Origin: Acidobacteriaceae bacterium
Lineage (GTDB): Bacteria; Acidobacteriota; Terriglobia; Terriglobales; Acidobacteriaceae
Length of the DNA stretch: 5,787 bases
Direction of reading: 5' to 3'
Assembly: GCA_003156235.1 (NCBI GenBank)
Contig: PMGP01000207.1
Location: forward strand, 5,195 to 10,981
Made by a program: the position numbers and the translations under genes. How positions within the stretch are numbered: the first letter of the stretch is position 1; each line of letters starts with the position of its first letter. The notes beneath the pieces are model-generated. The model was given only the letters and a program-made list of their open reading frames with translations. It ran no database searches and was not told where the DNA came from. Shown here in pieces: positions 1-5,731 of the stretch.

Positions 1-162
1 AGGGAAATCGCGCAACAACTCCGGGGCCAAGGTGGCTGGGTAACCGACTCGCAACATAGCAAATGTCTTTCGGGGGAACGGAATTCTGTGCAACAGACTA
101 CAAGAAATGTGATGTACCGCGAGGCGATATGACTCGTATTTCTTTTACGACAGGATGGTGAA
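1..162. other. Non-annotated left edge downstream of hisA
   Basis: No gene can be supported here. On the minus strand an ATG at 57-55 opens a frame of 19 codons (beginning MLRVGYPATL) that runs off the window edge without a stop, with only a weak purine stretch upstream. On the plus strand a frame is open from base 1 to a TGA at 130-132 (43 codons), but its translation resembles no family I recognise. Either could be the end of a neighbouring gene; both are too short to judge. No convincing rho-independent terminator (GC-rich stem plus T-run) follows hisA, so the operon may continue or end by another route. Confidence 0.4.
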
Positions 163-840
163 TCATACCGTAAGCAATTCCGTATAAACGGCCATGCCGA
201 CCACAGCATCTGCACCCAGCGCGTCCAGCGCATCGACCTCCAACTGCGAGCGAATGCCGCCGGCTACGATGAGCTGGCGCAGGGTGAGCTTGCGCAGGCG
301 CGCGGCTGTGGCGATGGGAAAGCCCTGCATCATTCCTTCGCCGTCCACGTGCGTGTAGAGAAATGCAGCGGCATGGGATTCGAGTTGCGGAATCGCTTCA
401 TCGGGAGTGAGCGCAACCTGCGCCTTCCAGCCCCTTACGGCGATGCGGCCGTTTTTGGTGTCGATGCCGGCGACTACGCGGTCCGCGCCAACGGCGGAGG
501 CAAGCGTGGCAGCGAACTCGGTGTTGACTGCGCCCTCCGCGGAGAATAGAGCTGAGCCGATAATGACGCGCTTTGCGCCCGCATTGAGCACCTGTTTCGC
601 GCGCTCAATGGTGTGGATTCCGCCGCCGGCCTGAACGGGAAGACGTTTGGCGATTTGGGCGACTAATGCTGAGTTGTCGCCCTGACGCATGGCCGCGTCC
701 AGATCGATCAACTGGACTAGCGGGAATTTAGAGAATTTTTCAATCCAGTATTCGAAGTCGTCGAAGGCCAGGCGCAGTTTCTCGCCTTGCACGAGTTGAA
801 CAATTTGACCTCCGAGTAAATCAATGGAAGGAATCAGCAT
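163..840 (-). CDS. hisA: ProFAR isomerase (1-(5-phosphoribosyl)-5-[(5-phosphoribosylamino)methylideneamino]imidazole-4-carboxamide isomerase)
   Basis: Cytoplasmic (beta/alpha)8-barrel enzyme that converts ProFAR to PRFAR by an Amadori rearrangement, feeding the HisH/HisF synthase. The protein is 225 aa, slightly shorter than the usual 240-250. It opens with LIPSIDLLGG, placing the first catalytic Asp at residue 7. The second is D127 in AGIDTKNG, and T163 in YTHVDGEG matches the conserved Thr; these fit D8, D127 and T164 of the Thermotoga enzyme. Phosphate-binding loops are GGGIH (72-76) and AGGIRS (193-198). Several positions differ from the common bacterial pattern: Q15 instead of Arg in the VxLVQG strand, H76 instead of Arg after GGGI, and DGEG instead of RDGT. 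I chose the ATG at 840-838 because the protein then starts at the family N-terminus and GAGG (849-846) lies 5 nt upstream. It overlaps the hisF stop by 7 nt (ATGCTGA), which suggests translational coupling. An in-frame extension upstream to 1047 lies inside hisF and is rejected. Confidence 0.93.
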   Translation of the reverse strand: MLIPSIDLLGGQIVQLVQGEKLRLAFDDFEYWIEKFSKFPLVQLIDLDAAMRQGDNSALVAQIAKRLPVQAGGGIHTIERAKQVLNAGAKRVIIGSALFSAEGAVNTEFAATLASAVGADRVVAGIDTKNGRIAVRGWKAQVALTPDEAIPQLESHAAAFLYTHVDGEGMMQGFPIATAARLRKLTLRQLIVAGGIRSQLEVDALDALGADAVVGMAVYTELLTV

Positions 841-1613
841 GGAAGCCTCACGGAGACGCCGGCCTTGGCAAGCTCTTCTTTGAGCGAACGCGCGCTGGAG
901 ACGCCGAAGTGAAAGATGCTGGCCGCCAGCGCCGCATCGGCCTTGCCGCGCCCGAAGACATCGACAAAATGAACGACGGTTCCCGCGCCGCCGGAGGCAA
1001 TGACCGGAATGTTGACCGACTCGCTTACCGCCGCGGTCAACTCGCAATCGAAGCCGGTGCGCGTTCCGTCGCAGTTCATGGAGGTAAGCAGAATTTCACC
1101 TGCGCCGCGAGCTTCGGCCTCACGCGCCCACTCGACTACGCGCCGACCGGCCAGTTTACGCCCGCCTTGCACGAAGACCTGCGCGTCGCGCACCGGATCG
1201 GCAGCTTCGGGGTCGCGGCGCGCGTCGATGGCGACGACGACCGCTTGCGCGCCGAAGCTGTGGCCGATGGCGTCGATCAATGTAGGGTCGGCGAGCGCGG
1301 CGGAGTTGACACTGACCTTGTCCGCGCCCGCCTCGAAGACCTGCGCTGCATCGTCGGCAGTACGAATGCCGCCGCCGACGCAAAAGGGGACGAAGAGTTC
1401 GCGCGCCGTTCTGCGTACAGTGTCGAGGAGCGTCTTGCGTCCCTCGTGCGTTGCGGTTATATCGAGCAGCACAATCTCGTCTGCGCCCTCGCGCGCATGA
1501 CGCGCGGCCTGCGTAGCCGGATCGCCCGCATCAATCAGATCGACGAACTGTACGCCTTTCACGACGCGCCCGTCATGCACGTCGAGGCAGGCGATGATGC
1601 GTTTGGTAATCAT
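834..1613 (-). CDS. hisF: Imidazole glycerol phosphate synthase, cyclase subunit
   Basis: Cyclase half of IGP synthase. It uses ammonia channelled from HisH to turn PRFAR into imidazole glycerol phosphate and AICAR; the latter returns to purine synthesis. The 259-aa product is full length and begins KRIIACLDVHDGRVVKG. The two catalytic aspartates fall exactly at D11 and D130 (VVAIDARR), as in well-studied HisF proteins. Other signatures are DITATHEGR (51-59), FCVGGGIR (77-84), KVSVNSAA (99-106), LLTSMNCDGT (175-184) and IPVIASGGAG (202-211), the last being a phosphate-binding loop. The common MDRDGT reads MNCDGT here, a small deviation. The loop after D130 is Asp/Arg-rich (residues 131-146). 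The start ATG lies 3 nt after the hisH stop, with only a weak upstream ribosome site (AGAG within the hisH end), consistent with coupled translation of the two synthase subunits. The last codons overlap the hisA start. Confidence 0.97.
   Translation of the reverse strand: MITKRIIACLDVHDGRVVKGVQFVDLIDAGDPATQAARHAREGADEIVLLDITATHEGRKTLLDTVRRTARELFVPFCVGGGIRTADDAAQVFEAGADKVSVNSAALADPTLIDAIGHSFGAQAVVVAIDARRDPEAADPVRDAQVFVQGGRKLAGRRVVEWAREAEARGAGEILLTSMNCDGTRTGFDCELTAAVSESVNIPVIASGGAGTVVHFVDVFGRGKADAALAASIFHFGVSSARSLKEELAKAGVSVRLPC
846..849 (-). promoter_or_regulatory. Ribosome binding site for hisA, inside the hisF end
   Basis: GAGG on the minus strand, 5 nt before the ATG at 840. It supports the short hisA start rather than the much longer frame open upstream to 1047. 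Confidence 0.55.
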
Positions 1614-1616
1614 TCA

Positions 1617-2222
1617 TCACTCTTTCCACTCAAGAAAATTGCCGAGAATCTTCAATCCAGTTGCGCCGGACTTTTCCGGATGAAATTGCACGCCCATCAC
1701 GTTGCCGCGCTCGACCGCTGAGGCGAAAGGTTCAATGTAGTAAGTTGTGGCCGCGGTGTCGGAGGTGACGGGAGCTTTGTAGGAGTGCGTGAAATAAACG
1801 TACTCGCCCGGTTCGACGCCCGCAAGAAGTTTGGAATTCTTCCGAACTTCCAGAGAATTCCATCCGACGTGCGGGACTTTTTCCGGGCTTTCAGGAAAAT
1901 GTTCGCAAGATTCAGAGAAATGTCCAAGCCCCGGCTGCGCGGGCGCTTCGCTTGAGCCGGCATAGAGCCACTGCATTCCGACACAAATGCCAAGGAAGGG
2001 AACTCCGCGCGCAATCGCCGCGCGAATCGCGGGCGTGAGGCCGGTGGCGTCGAGACGCTCGGTGGCCGCGAAATGGCCTACGCCGGGGAGCACGATGCGC
2101 TCGGCAGTTTCAACAAGGGCGGGGTCGCCGTCCGTGACAACTGTCTCTGCGCCCAGGTGGCGCAGAGCCTTGAGGACCGAGGTGAGATTGCCAGCCTTGT
2201 AATCGATGACGGTGACGGTCAT
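1617..2222 (-). CDS. hisH: Imidazole glycerol phosphate synthase, glutaminase subunit
   Basis: Class I glutamine amidotransferase that hydrolyses glutamine and passes ammonia to HisF. The chosen product is 201 aa, normal for HisH. The nucleophile is C80 in FLGICVGMQ (canonical GICLGMQ), and the rest of the triad is H181 and E183 in GVQFHPEKS. Family motifs also visible are VIDYKAGNL (5-13), LPGVGHF (45-51, oxyanion strand region), KVPHVGWN (115-122) and YFTHSY (143-148). An in-frame ATG at 2261 would add 13 residues encoded by the intergenic repeat and lacking homology to the family. The ATG at 2222-2220 gives the expected N-terminus and is preceded by AGGAT (2230-2226). The stop is 3 nt from the hisF start, matching their role as obligate heterodimer partners. 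Confidence 0.96.
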   Translation of the reverse strand: MTVTVIDYKAGNLTSVLKALRHLGAETVVTDGDPALVETAERIVLPGVGHFAATERLDATGLTPAIRAAIARGVPFLGICVGMQWLYAGSSEAPAQPGLGHFSESCEHFPESPEKVPHVGWNSLEVRKNSKLLAGVEPGEYVYFTHSYKAPVTSDTAATTYYIEPFASAVERGNVMGVQFHPEKSGATGLKILGNFLEWKE

Positions 2223-2252
2223 AGTATCCTGTTCGCGGTTGGGTTGGTTGCC

Positions 2253-2284
2253 GGTTAGCAAGTTAGCGAGTTAGCAAGTTAGCG
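2253..2284. repeat. Four tandem copies of an 8-bp GTTAGC unit in the hisB-hisH gap
   Basis: Four contiguous 8-bp units: ggttagca, agttagcg, agttagca, agttagcg. The 11-mer agcaagttagc occurs here at 2257-2267 and 2273-2283, and again in the hisD-hisC gap. On the minus strand each unit contains TAA, and on the plus strand TAG. Because the period is 8, successive stops fall in different frames, so the four units stop all three frames on both strands. The array sits 14 nt downstream of the hisB stop and 30 nt upstream of the hisH start. It has no terminator-like stem. Confidence 0.85.
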
Positions 2285-2298
2285 AAGAGGACTTCAGG

Positions 2299-2907
2299 TT
2301 ACAAGAGACCTTTGGTGGACGGCAGCATTTTGCCGAGTTGCTTATCGCGAGAGCAGGCTACGCGCAATGCTCGCGCGAAGGCTTTGAAGATGGCTTCGAT
2401 CTTGTGGTGGTTGGAGCGGCCGTACATGGTTTTTACGTGGACGTTGGCGCGTGCACCGCGCGCGAAGCCCTCGAAAAAGTCGGTGACCAATTCAGTTTGC
2501 AAATCGCCGACCAGGCGTGTGCGGACTTTGGTTTCGACGGCGAAGGCGGCGCGGCCACTGAGATCGATGGCTGCGATGGCGAGGGTTTCATCCATGGGCA
2601 TCAGAAAATATCCGGCGCGCAGAATGCCGCGCTTGTCGCCGAGGGCGCGGTCGAAGGCCTCGCCGAGCGCGATGCCCACGTCTTCGACGGTGTGATGCTG
2701 ATCAACATCCAGGTCGCCGTCGCATTTAAGTTCGAGATCGAATGCGCCGTGGCGCGTGAAGAGTTCCAGCATGTGATCAAAGAAGCGAATGCCGGTGGAG
2801 ATTTTGTATTGGCCGCTGCCTTCAATCGTCAGCTTGATGCTGATGCGCGTCTCGGTGGAGTTGCGTTCGACGATGGCGGTGCGCGGGGTTGTGGCTTGCT
2901 GCTTCAT
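2299..2907 (-). CDS. hisB: Imidazoleglycerol-phosphate dehydratase (monofunctional)
   Basis: Mn-dependent dehydratase that converts imidazole glycerol phosphate to imidazole acetol phosphate, the substrate of HisC. The 202-aa length is that of the stand-alone enzyme; there is no N-terminal HAD histidinol-phosphatase domain such as the bifunctional E. coli HisB carries. The internal repeat of the fold is visible through its metal ligands: FFDHMLE (42-48), HHTVED (71-76) and GRSNHHKIEA (163-172), with MPMDETL (103-109) between. The C-terminus ends in the typical PSTKG (196-200). The ATG at 2907 is supported by a strong ribosome site (AGGAG, 7 nt spacer) and by family alignment. It is separated from hisC by a 217-nt repeat-rich gap, so it may be translated independently of hisC. 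Confidence 0.97.
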   Translation of the reverse strand: MKQQATTPRTAIVERNSTETRISIKLTIEGSGQYKISTGIRFFDHMLELFTRHGAFDLELKCDGDLDVDQHHTVEDVGIALGEAFDRALGDKRGILRAGYFLMPMDETLAIAAIDLSGRAAFAVETKVRTRLVGDLQTELVTDFFEGFARGARANVHVKTMYGRSNHHKIEAIFKAFARALRVACSRDKQLGKMLPSTKGLL

Positions 2908-2914
2908 TTGTCCG

Positions 2915-2919
2915 CTCCT
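2915..2919 (-). promoter_or_regulatory. Ribosome binding site for hisB
   Basis: AGGAG on the minus strand with a 7-nt spacer to the ATG at 2907. It is the strongest Shine-Dalgarno match in the window and allows hisB translation to initiate independently after the repeat-filled gap. Confidence 0.7.
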
Positions 2920-2964
2920 AGTCCCAACTTGGCTTCTAAAACTTACCTTCCATGACAGATCTTC

Positions 2965-2987
2965 ACCGCACCCCTACGGGGTGCGGT
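2965..2987. repeat. Perfect 10-bp hairpin, REP-like element in hisC-hisB gap
   Basis: accgcacccc (2965-2974) pairs perfectly with ggggtgcggt (2978-2987) across a 3-nt loop. The core CCCCTACGGGG recurs in the hairpin at 3037-3051, so the two are related. No T-run follows in the direction of his transcription (the bases after the stem are GAAGATCTGT), so it is not a standard terminator; it could stabilise or process the mRNA between hisC and hisB. Confidence 0.75.
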
Positions 2988-3005
2988 ACCGATTTCATTC
3001 TGCAA

Positions 3006-3024
3006 CCCAGGATTTCATCCTGGG
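3006..3024. repeat. Perfect 8-bp hairpin, CCCAGGAT/ATCCTGGG
   Basis: cccaggat (3006-3013) and atcctggg (3017-3024) pair around a ttc loop. It lies between the two CCCCTACGGGG hairpins, giving a cluster of three small stems within 87 nt. Elements of the type CCCAGG...CCTGGGCTATT next to GCCCC...GGGGC stems are, as I recall, frequent between genes in Acidobacteriota and Planctomycetota; this is memory, not a search. Confidence 0.7.
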
Positions 3025-3036
3025 CTATTATCTCTC

Positions 3037-3051
3037 CGCCCCTACGGGGCG
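3037..3051. repeat. Perfect 6-bp hairpin sharing the CCCCTACGGGG core
   Basis: cgcccc (3037-3042) and ggggcg (3046-3051) pair around a tac loop. Its right half is also the start of the first copy of the 30-bp repeat family at 3042-3154. Confidence 0.65.
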
Positions 3052-3154
3052 TATTAACGAACCAGCAGTTTCGACTGCAAATCTCAAGCCGCTGCTAGGG
3101 GGCGTGTTAAAGTACCAGCAGTTTCTATGGGGCGTGTTGATGCGCCTGCATTTT
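3042..3154. repeat. Three copies of a ~30-bp repeat entering the hisC 3' end
   Basis: Three related units start with cta-N-ggggcgt: 3042-3071, 3095-3124 and 3125-3154. Copies 1 and 2 share accagcagttt at their right ends and differ at about 4 of 30 positions. Copy 3 is more diverged (about two thirds to three quarters identical) and directly abuts copy 2. Between copies 1 and 2 lie 23 nt that begin with the second arm of a small hairpin, gcagt-ttcg-actgc (3065-3078). Copy 3 lies within the coding sequence of hisC and supplies its TAG stop and last residues. Confidence 0.7.
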
Positions 3155-4240
3155 CAACACAGATAGTGTTTCGTTGAGAGCCGCAACGGCCTGGCGCATC
3201 TGCTCACGTGTTCCTATGGTGATGCGCACACGGCCATGGCAGCCGGGGTCGGTGGAGCGGTCGCGAACCAGCACGCCGGCGCCGCTCATCAGACGCGTGA
3301 ACTCCTTGTGCTGCGCGCCGATTTCGACAAGGACGAAGTTGGCGCGACTGGGCCAGCGGCGGACGCAGACCTCGTCGAGCGCGGCTTCGAATTCAGCGCG
3401 CGCTTCGAGCACTTCACCGACGTACCAGTCGAGGTAGGCTGTGTCTTCGAGCGCGGGCGGAAGGCAGGCCAGCGCCAGCGAGTTCACGCTGTAAGGCGAG
3501 AGTACGCGCCTGATCCAGCGCATCAGTTCCACGGGACCGGCAAGCAGGCCGAGCCGCAATCCGGCAAGACCGTAGGCTTTGGAAAACGTTCGCGCGACAA
3601 TCAAATTGGGAATAACTCCGACCTGATCGATGACGGTTTCGCCATGAAAGTGGAAGTAGGCTTCGTCTACTAAGAGAACGGCGTGAGGTGCGCGCACGGC
3701 AATTTCAAGCAATTGCGAACGCGTGGCGGCGGAACCGGAAGGGCTGTTGGGATTGGCGATGGCGATAATCTTGGTGCGCGGCGAGATGGCCGCGAGCAGG
3801 CGCTTGAAGGGGAACCGCAAGTCGTCTCCGGCGAGCACCGTAACCACACGCGCGTCTGTGGCCGATGCGTATACCTCGTACATGGTGTAGGTGGGCACCG
3901 GAAGCAGCAACTCGTCACCCTCTTCAAGGAAGGTTTCGAAGAGCACGTGAATGGCTTCATCCACGCCGTTAGTGAGCGCAACCTGCTCAGGCGCGAGGCT
4001 GAGGTGCGCGGCGACGATGGCCTCGACAGGCGCGCGCTCGGGATAGCGCGTGAGGCTACCGGCGCTGATGCGGCCCAGCACTTCGCGCACCTTGGGCGAG
4101 CAGGCCACGGTGTTCTCGTTGAAGTCCAGGCGCAGCACGTCGCGGTTGCCGAGCGGAGGGTGATACTCCTTCATAGCCTGAACGTGGCGGCGCGGGGATG
4201 GAATGATTGCGGTTGCGGATTTATCTGCGAGTTCAGTCAC
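3125..4240 (-). CDS. hisC: Histidinol-phosphate aminotransferase
   Basis: PLP-dependent fold-type I aminotransferase that moves an amino group from glutamate to imidazole acetol phosphate to make histidinol phosphate. With the GTG start at 4240 it has 371 aa, normal for the family. Motifs in order: LDFNEN (38-43), TNGVDEAI (90-97, PLP phosphate site), PVPTYTMY (114-121), ANPNSPSG (162-169), LVDEAYFHF (190-198, with D192 and Y195 contacting PLP), FSKAYGLAGLRLG (219-231, with Schiff-base K221 and R229), and GRVRITIGT (336-344, with R339 as the expected substrate carboxylate/phosphate-binding Arg). The GTG at 4240 is preferred because GGGAG lies 5 nt upstream. The in-frame GTG at 4267 would add 9 residues without a ribosome site. 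The last nine residues (KMQAHQHAP) and the TAG stop are encoded by a copy of the intergenic repeat, so the tail is probably not ancestral. Confidence 0.95.
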   Translation of the reverse strand: MTELADKSATAIIPSPRRHVQAMKEYHPPLGNRDVLRLDFNENTVACSPKVREVLGRISAGSLTRYPERAPVEAIVAAHLSLAPEQVALTNGVDEAIHVLFETFLEEGDELLLPVPTYTMYEVYASATDARVVTVLAGDDLRFPFKRLLAAISPRTKIIAIANPNSPSGSAATRSQLLEIAVRAPHAVLLVDEAYFHFHGETVIDQVGVIPNLIVARTFSKAYGLAGLRLGLLAGPVELMRWIRRVLSPYSVNSLALACLPPALEDTAYLDWYVGEVLEARAEFEAALDEVCVRRWPSRANFVLVEIGAQHKEFTRLMSGAGVLVRDRSTDPGCHGRVRITIGTREQMRQAVAALNETLSVLKMQAHQHAP

Positions 4241-4245
4241 GAGGT

Positions 4246-4250
4246 CTCCC
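4246..4250 (-). promoter_or_regulatory. Ribosome binding site that decides the hisC start
   Basis: GGGAG on the minus strand, 5 nt (ACCTC) before the GTG at 4240. The upstream in-frame GTG at 4267 is preceded by TCTTTCAACC, with no Shine-Dalgarno match. Confidence 0.55.
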
Positions 4251-4293
4251 AATGAACAAATCTGCACGGTTGAAAGAAGATTCCAACAAAAGC

Positions 4294-4366
4294 AGCAAGT
4301 TAGCCCACGCCCTTCGACTACGCTCAGAGCAGGCTTTCGCGTGGATAGCGGGTTAGCAAGTTAGCG
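4294..4366. repeat. GTTAGC direct repeats flanking a hairpin in the hisD-hisC gap
   Basis: The 11-mer agcaagttagc is repeated perfectly at 4294-4304 and 4355-4365, the right copy being part of two tandem 8-bp units (4351-4366). Between the copies lie an inverted repeat, ccacgc (4305-4310) with gcgtgg (4339-4344), and in its loop the segment ccttcgactacgctcag (4311-4327). The latter resembles a widespread dispersed motif of the CCTTCGACTNCGCTCAGG type, from memory. The right-hand array overlaps the end of hisD and supplies its TAA stop (4363-4361). Confidence 0.75.
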
Positions 4367-5701
4367 TATTTTCTTTTCTGATCTGGAAAGCGTAGGCGTT
4401 TCATCCCTTCCATAACACGCCGCGCGAGTTGAGCTGTTTCTTTTTTGCAGTCGTGTGCGAATGGCTTCGGCATGGCCGGTGAGCCCTTCAGCTTCAGCAA
4501 GCAGGACAGCGGGCGGGCCGAGTGTGCGCAGGGCTTGCGCAGAATACTGCTGCACGGTGATGAGCTTGACGAAGTCGTTGACGCTGAGGCCGCCGCGCAC
4601 TCGCGCCATTCCGCCGGTGGGCAGGGTGTGATTGGGGCCGGAGATGTAGTCGCCCATGGGCTGCGAAGACCAGCGGCCCACGAAGACCGAGCCTGCATTC
4701 TGCACCCAGTCAAGATCGCTTGCCGCGTCCACGGTGAGATGTTCGGGCGCGAGGCGATTGGTGATTGCGCGCGCCTCGTCGATGTTTGCAGCGACGATGG
4801 CCAGTCCGTTGCGATCAAGAGCCTGGCGCGCAACAGCATTGTTGCGGCTGCGCAGTTTGGCTTCGGCGACGACGGCTTTGGCGAGATCGGCGCGCGTGGT
4901 GATGAAGATGGCCAGCGCCTCGGGATCGTGCTCGGCTTGCGCGACCAGGTCGGAGGCGATGTCGGCCGCGTTGCCGTGTTCGCTGGTGATGACAATTTCT
5001 GTTGGACCGGCGAGCATGTCGATGGCGCAATCAAAAGCCACAAGGCGCTTGGCGGCGGTGACATAGAGATTGCCGGGGCCAATGATTTTGTCAACGCGCG
5101 AGACGGACTTAGTTCCATAGGCCAGCGCAGCGATGGCGTGTGCGCCGCCGAGGCGATAGAACTCCGTAATGCCGACGAGGTGCGCGGCGGCGAGGGTTTC
5201 CGGAGCGGGTTTGGGCGAGACCACTACGATGCGCGCGAGGGCCGCGACCTGCGCGGGAATGGCGGTCATCAGCAGCGTGGAAGGCAGCGGATGGCGACCG
5301 CTGGGCACATAGCAGCCCACCGAGCCGAGGGGACGAACAAGCTGGCCGGTGGTGAGGCCGGGGATGGGAGATTCGCTCCAGGAGGCTGGCAGTTGAGCAA
5401 CAGCAAAGGCGCGAATCTGATCGGCAGCAATGGTGAGAGCCTTACGCATCGCGGGAGTGAGGCCGTCCCACGCTGCGGCCATCTCTTCAGGCGTAACATG
5501 CAGCGCGTCCGCGCCGGCGAGGCCGTCGAATTGAGCGGCATAGCGAAGCAGCGCGCGGTCGCCTTGTTTGCGCACATCGGCAACGATGCGCTTGACGGCG
5601 GGCAGCACAGCGTCGAGCGCCGCGCCGCCACGCACTTCGAGTGCGGCCAGGATTTCCGCTGTTTGCTGCGCGGCTCGGCCTTTGGTCCGGATCAGTTTCA
5701 T
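4361..5701 (-). CDS. hisD: Histidinol dehydrogenase
   Basis: Zn-dependent, NAD-linked enzyme that oxidises histidinol to histidinaldehyde and then to histidine, the last two steps of the pathway. The chosen product is 446 aa, a little longer than E. coli HisD (434). Catalytic Glu-His are E320-H321 in LAPEHLTV. Zinc ligands by alignment with E. coli are Q255 and H258 (VAQAEHDP), D351 (MGDYISGPNH) and H410 (EGLTGHAEA). Further signatures are GCYVPSGRHPLPSTLLM (129-145), KIIGPGNLYV (205-214) and IDMLAGPTEI (227-236). The glycine pair usual in YVPGG is SG here. I chose the ATG at 5701 because GGAG lies 7 nt upstream; in-frame ATGs at 5725 and 5782 lack a ribosome site and family similarity. The final ~26 residues (after RTRLQ) are an atypical Ser/Arg/Cys-rich tail following a six-A run, and the stop lies in a GTTAGC repeat. 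It is the first his gene in the window. Confidence 0.97.
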   Translation of the reverse strand: MKLIRTKGRAAQQTAEILAALEVRGGAALDAVLPAVKRIVADVRKQGDRALLRYAAQFDGLAGADALHVTPEEMAAAWDGLTPAMRKALTIAADQIRAFAVAQLPASWSESPIPGLTTGQLVRPLGSVGCYVPSGRHPLPSTLLMTAIPAQVAALARIVVVSPKPAPETLAAAHLVGITEFYRLGGAHAIAALAYGTKSVSRVDKIIGPGNLYVTAAKRLVAFDCAIDMLAGPTEIVITSEHGNAADIASDLVAQAEHDPEALAIFITTRADLAKAVVAEAKLRSRNNAVARQALDRNGLAIVAANIDEARAITNRLAPEHLTVDAASDLDWVQNAGSVFVGRWSSQPMGDYISGPNHTLPTGGMARVRGGLSVNDFVKLITVQQYSAQALRTLGPPAVLLAEAEGLTGHAEAIRTRLQKRNSSTRAACYGRDETPTLSRSEKKIR

Positions 5702-5708
5702 TGTTAGT

Positions 5709-5712
5709 CTCC
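5709..5712 (-). promoter_or_regulatory. Ribosome binding site for hisD
   Basis: GGAG on the minus strand with a 7-nt spacer (ACTAACA) to the ATG at 5701. It favours this start over the in-frame ATG at 5725. Confidence 0.6.
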
Positions 5713-5731
5713 GGTTCTTGCACATACTGAG

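Noticed and set aside
909..1721. A 270-codon plus-strand open frame antisense to hisF and the hisH end
   Set aside because: Its product has no recognisable domain and it lies opposite well-supported his genes; it is a shadow frame.
1833..1861. Inverted repeat ggaattct...agaattcc inside hisH
   Set aside because: An 8-bp match with a 13-nt loop inside coding sequence, not repeated elsewhere in the window; most likely chance.
2223..2261. Longer hisH start at 2261
   Set aside because: The extra 13 residues are encoded partly by the GTTAGC repeat and do not fit the HisH N-terminus; the ATG at 2222 has its own ribosome site.
2253..2284. The 8-bp array as a CRISPR
   Set aside because: The units are contiguous, with no spacers, and far too short.
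2338..2955. A 205-codon plus-strand open frame antisense to hisB
   Set aside because: It is a shadow of hisB, whose motifs are unambiguous on the minus strand.
2965..2987. The hairpin as a rho-independent terminator after hisC
   Set aside because: The stem is strong, but no T-run follows on the minus strand, and ending transcription here would cut off the rest of the pathway.
4445..5707. A 420-codon plus-strand open frame antisense to hisD
   Set aside because: It mirrors hisD over nearly its whole length, has no family features, and is expected from the codon bias of the real gene opposite.
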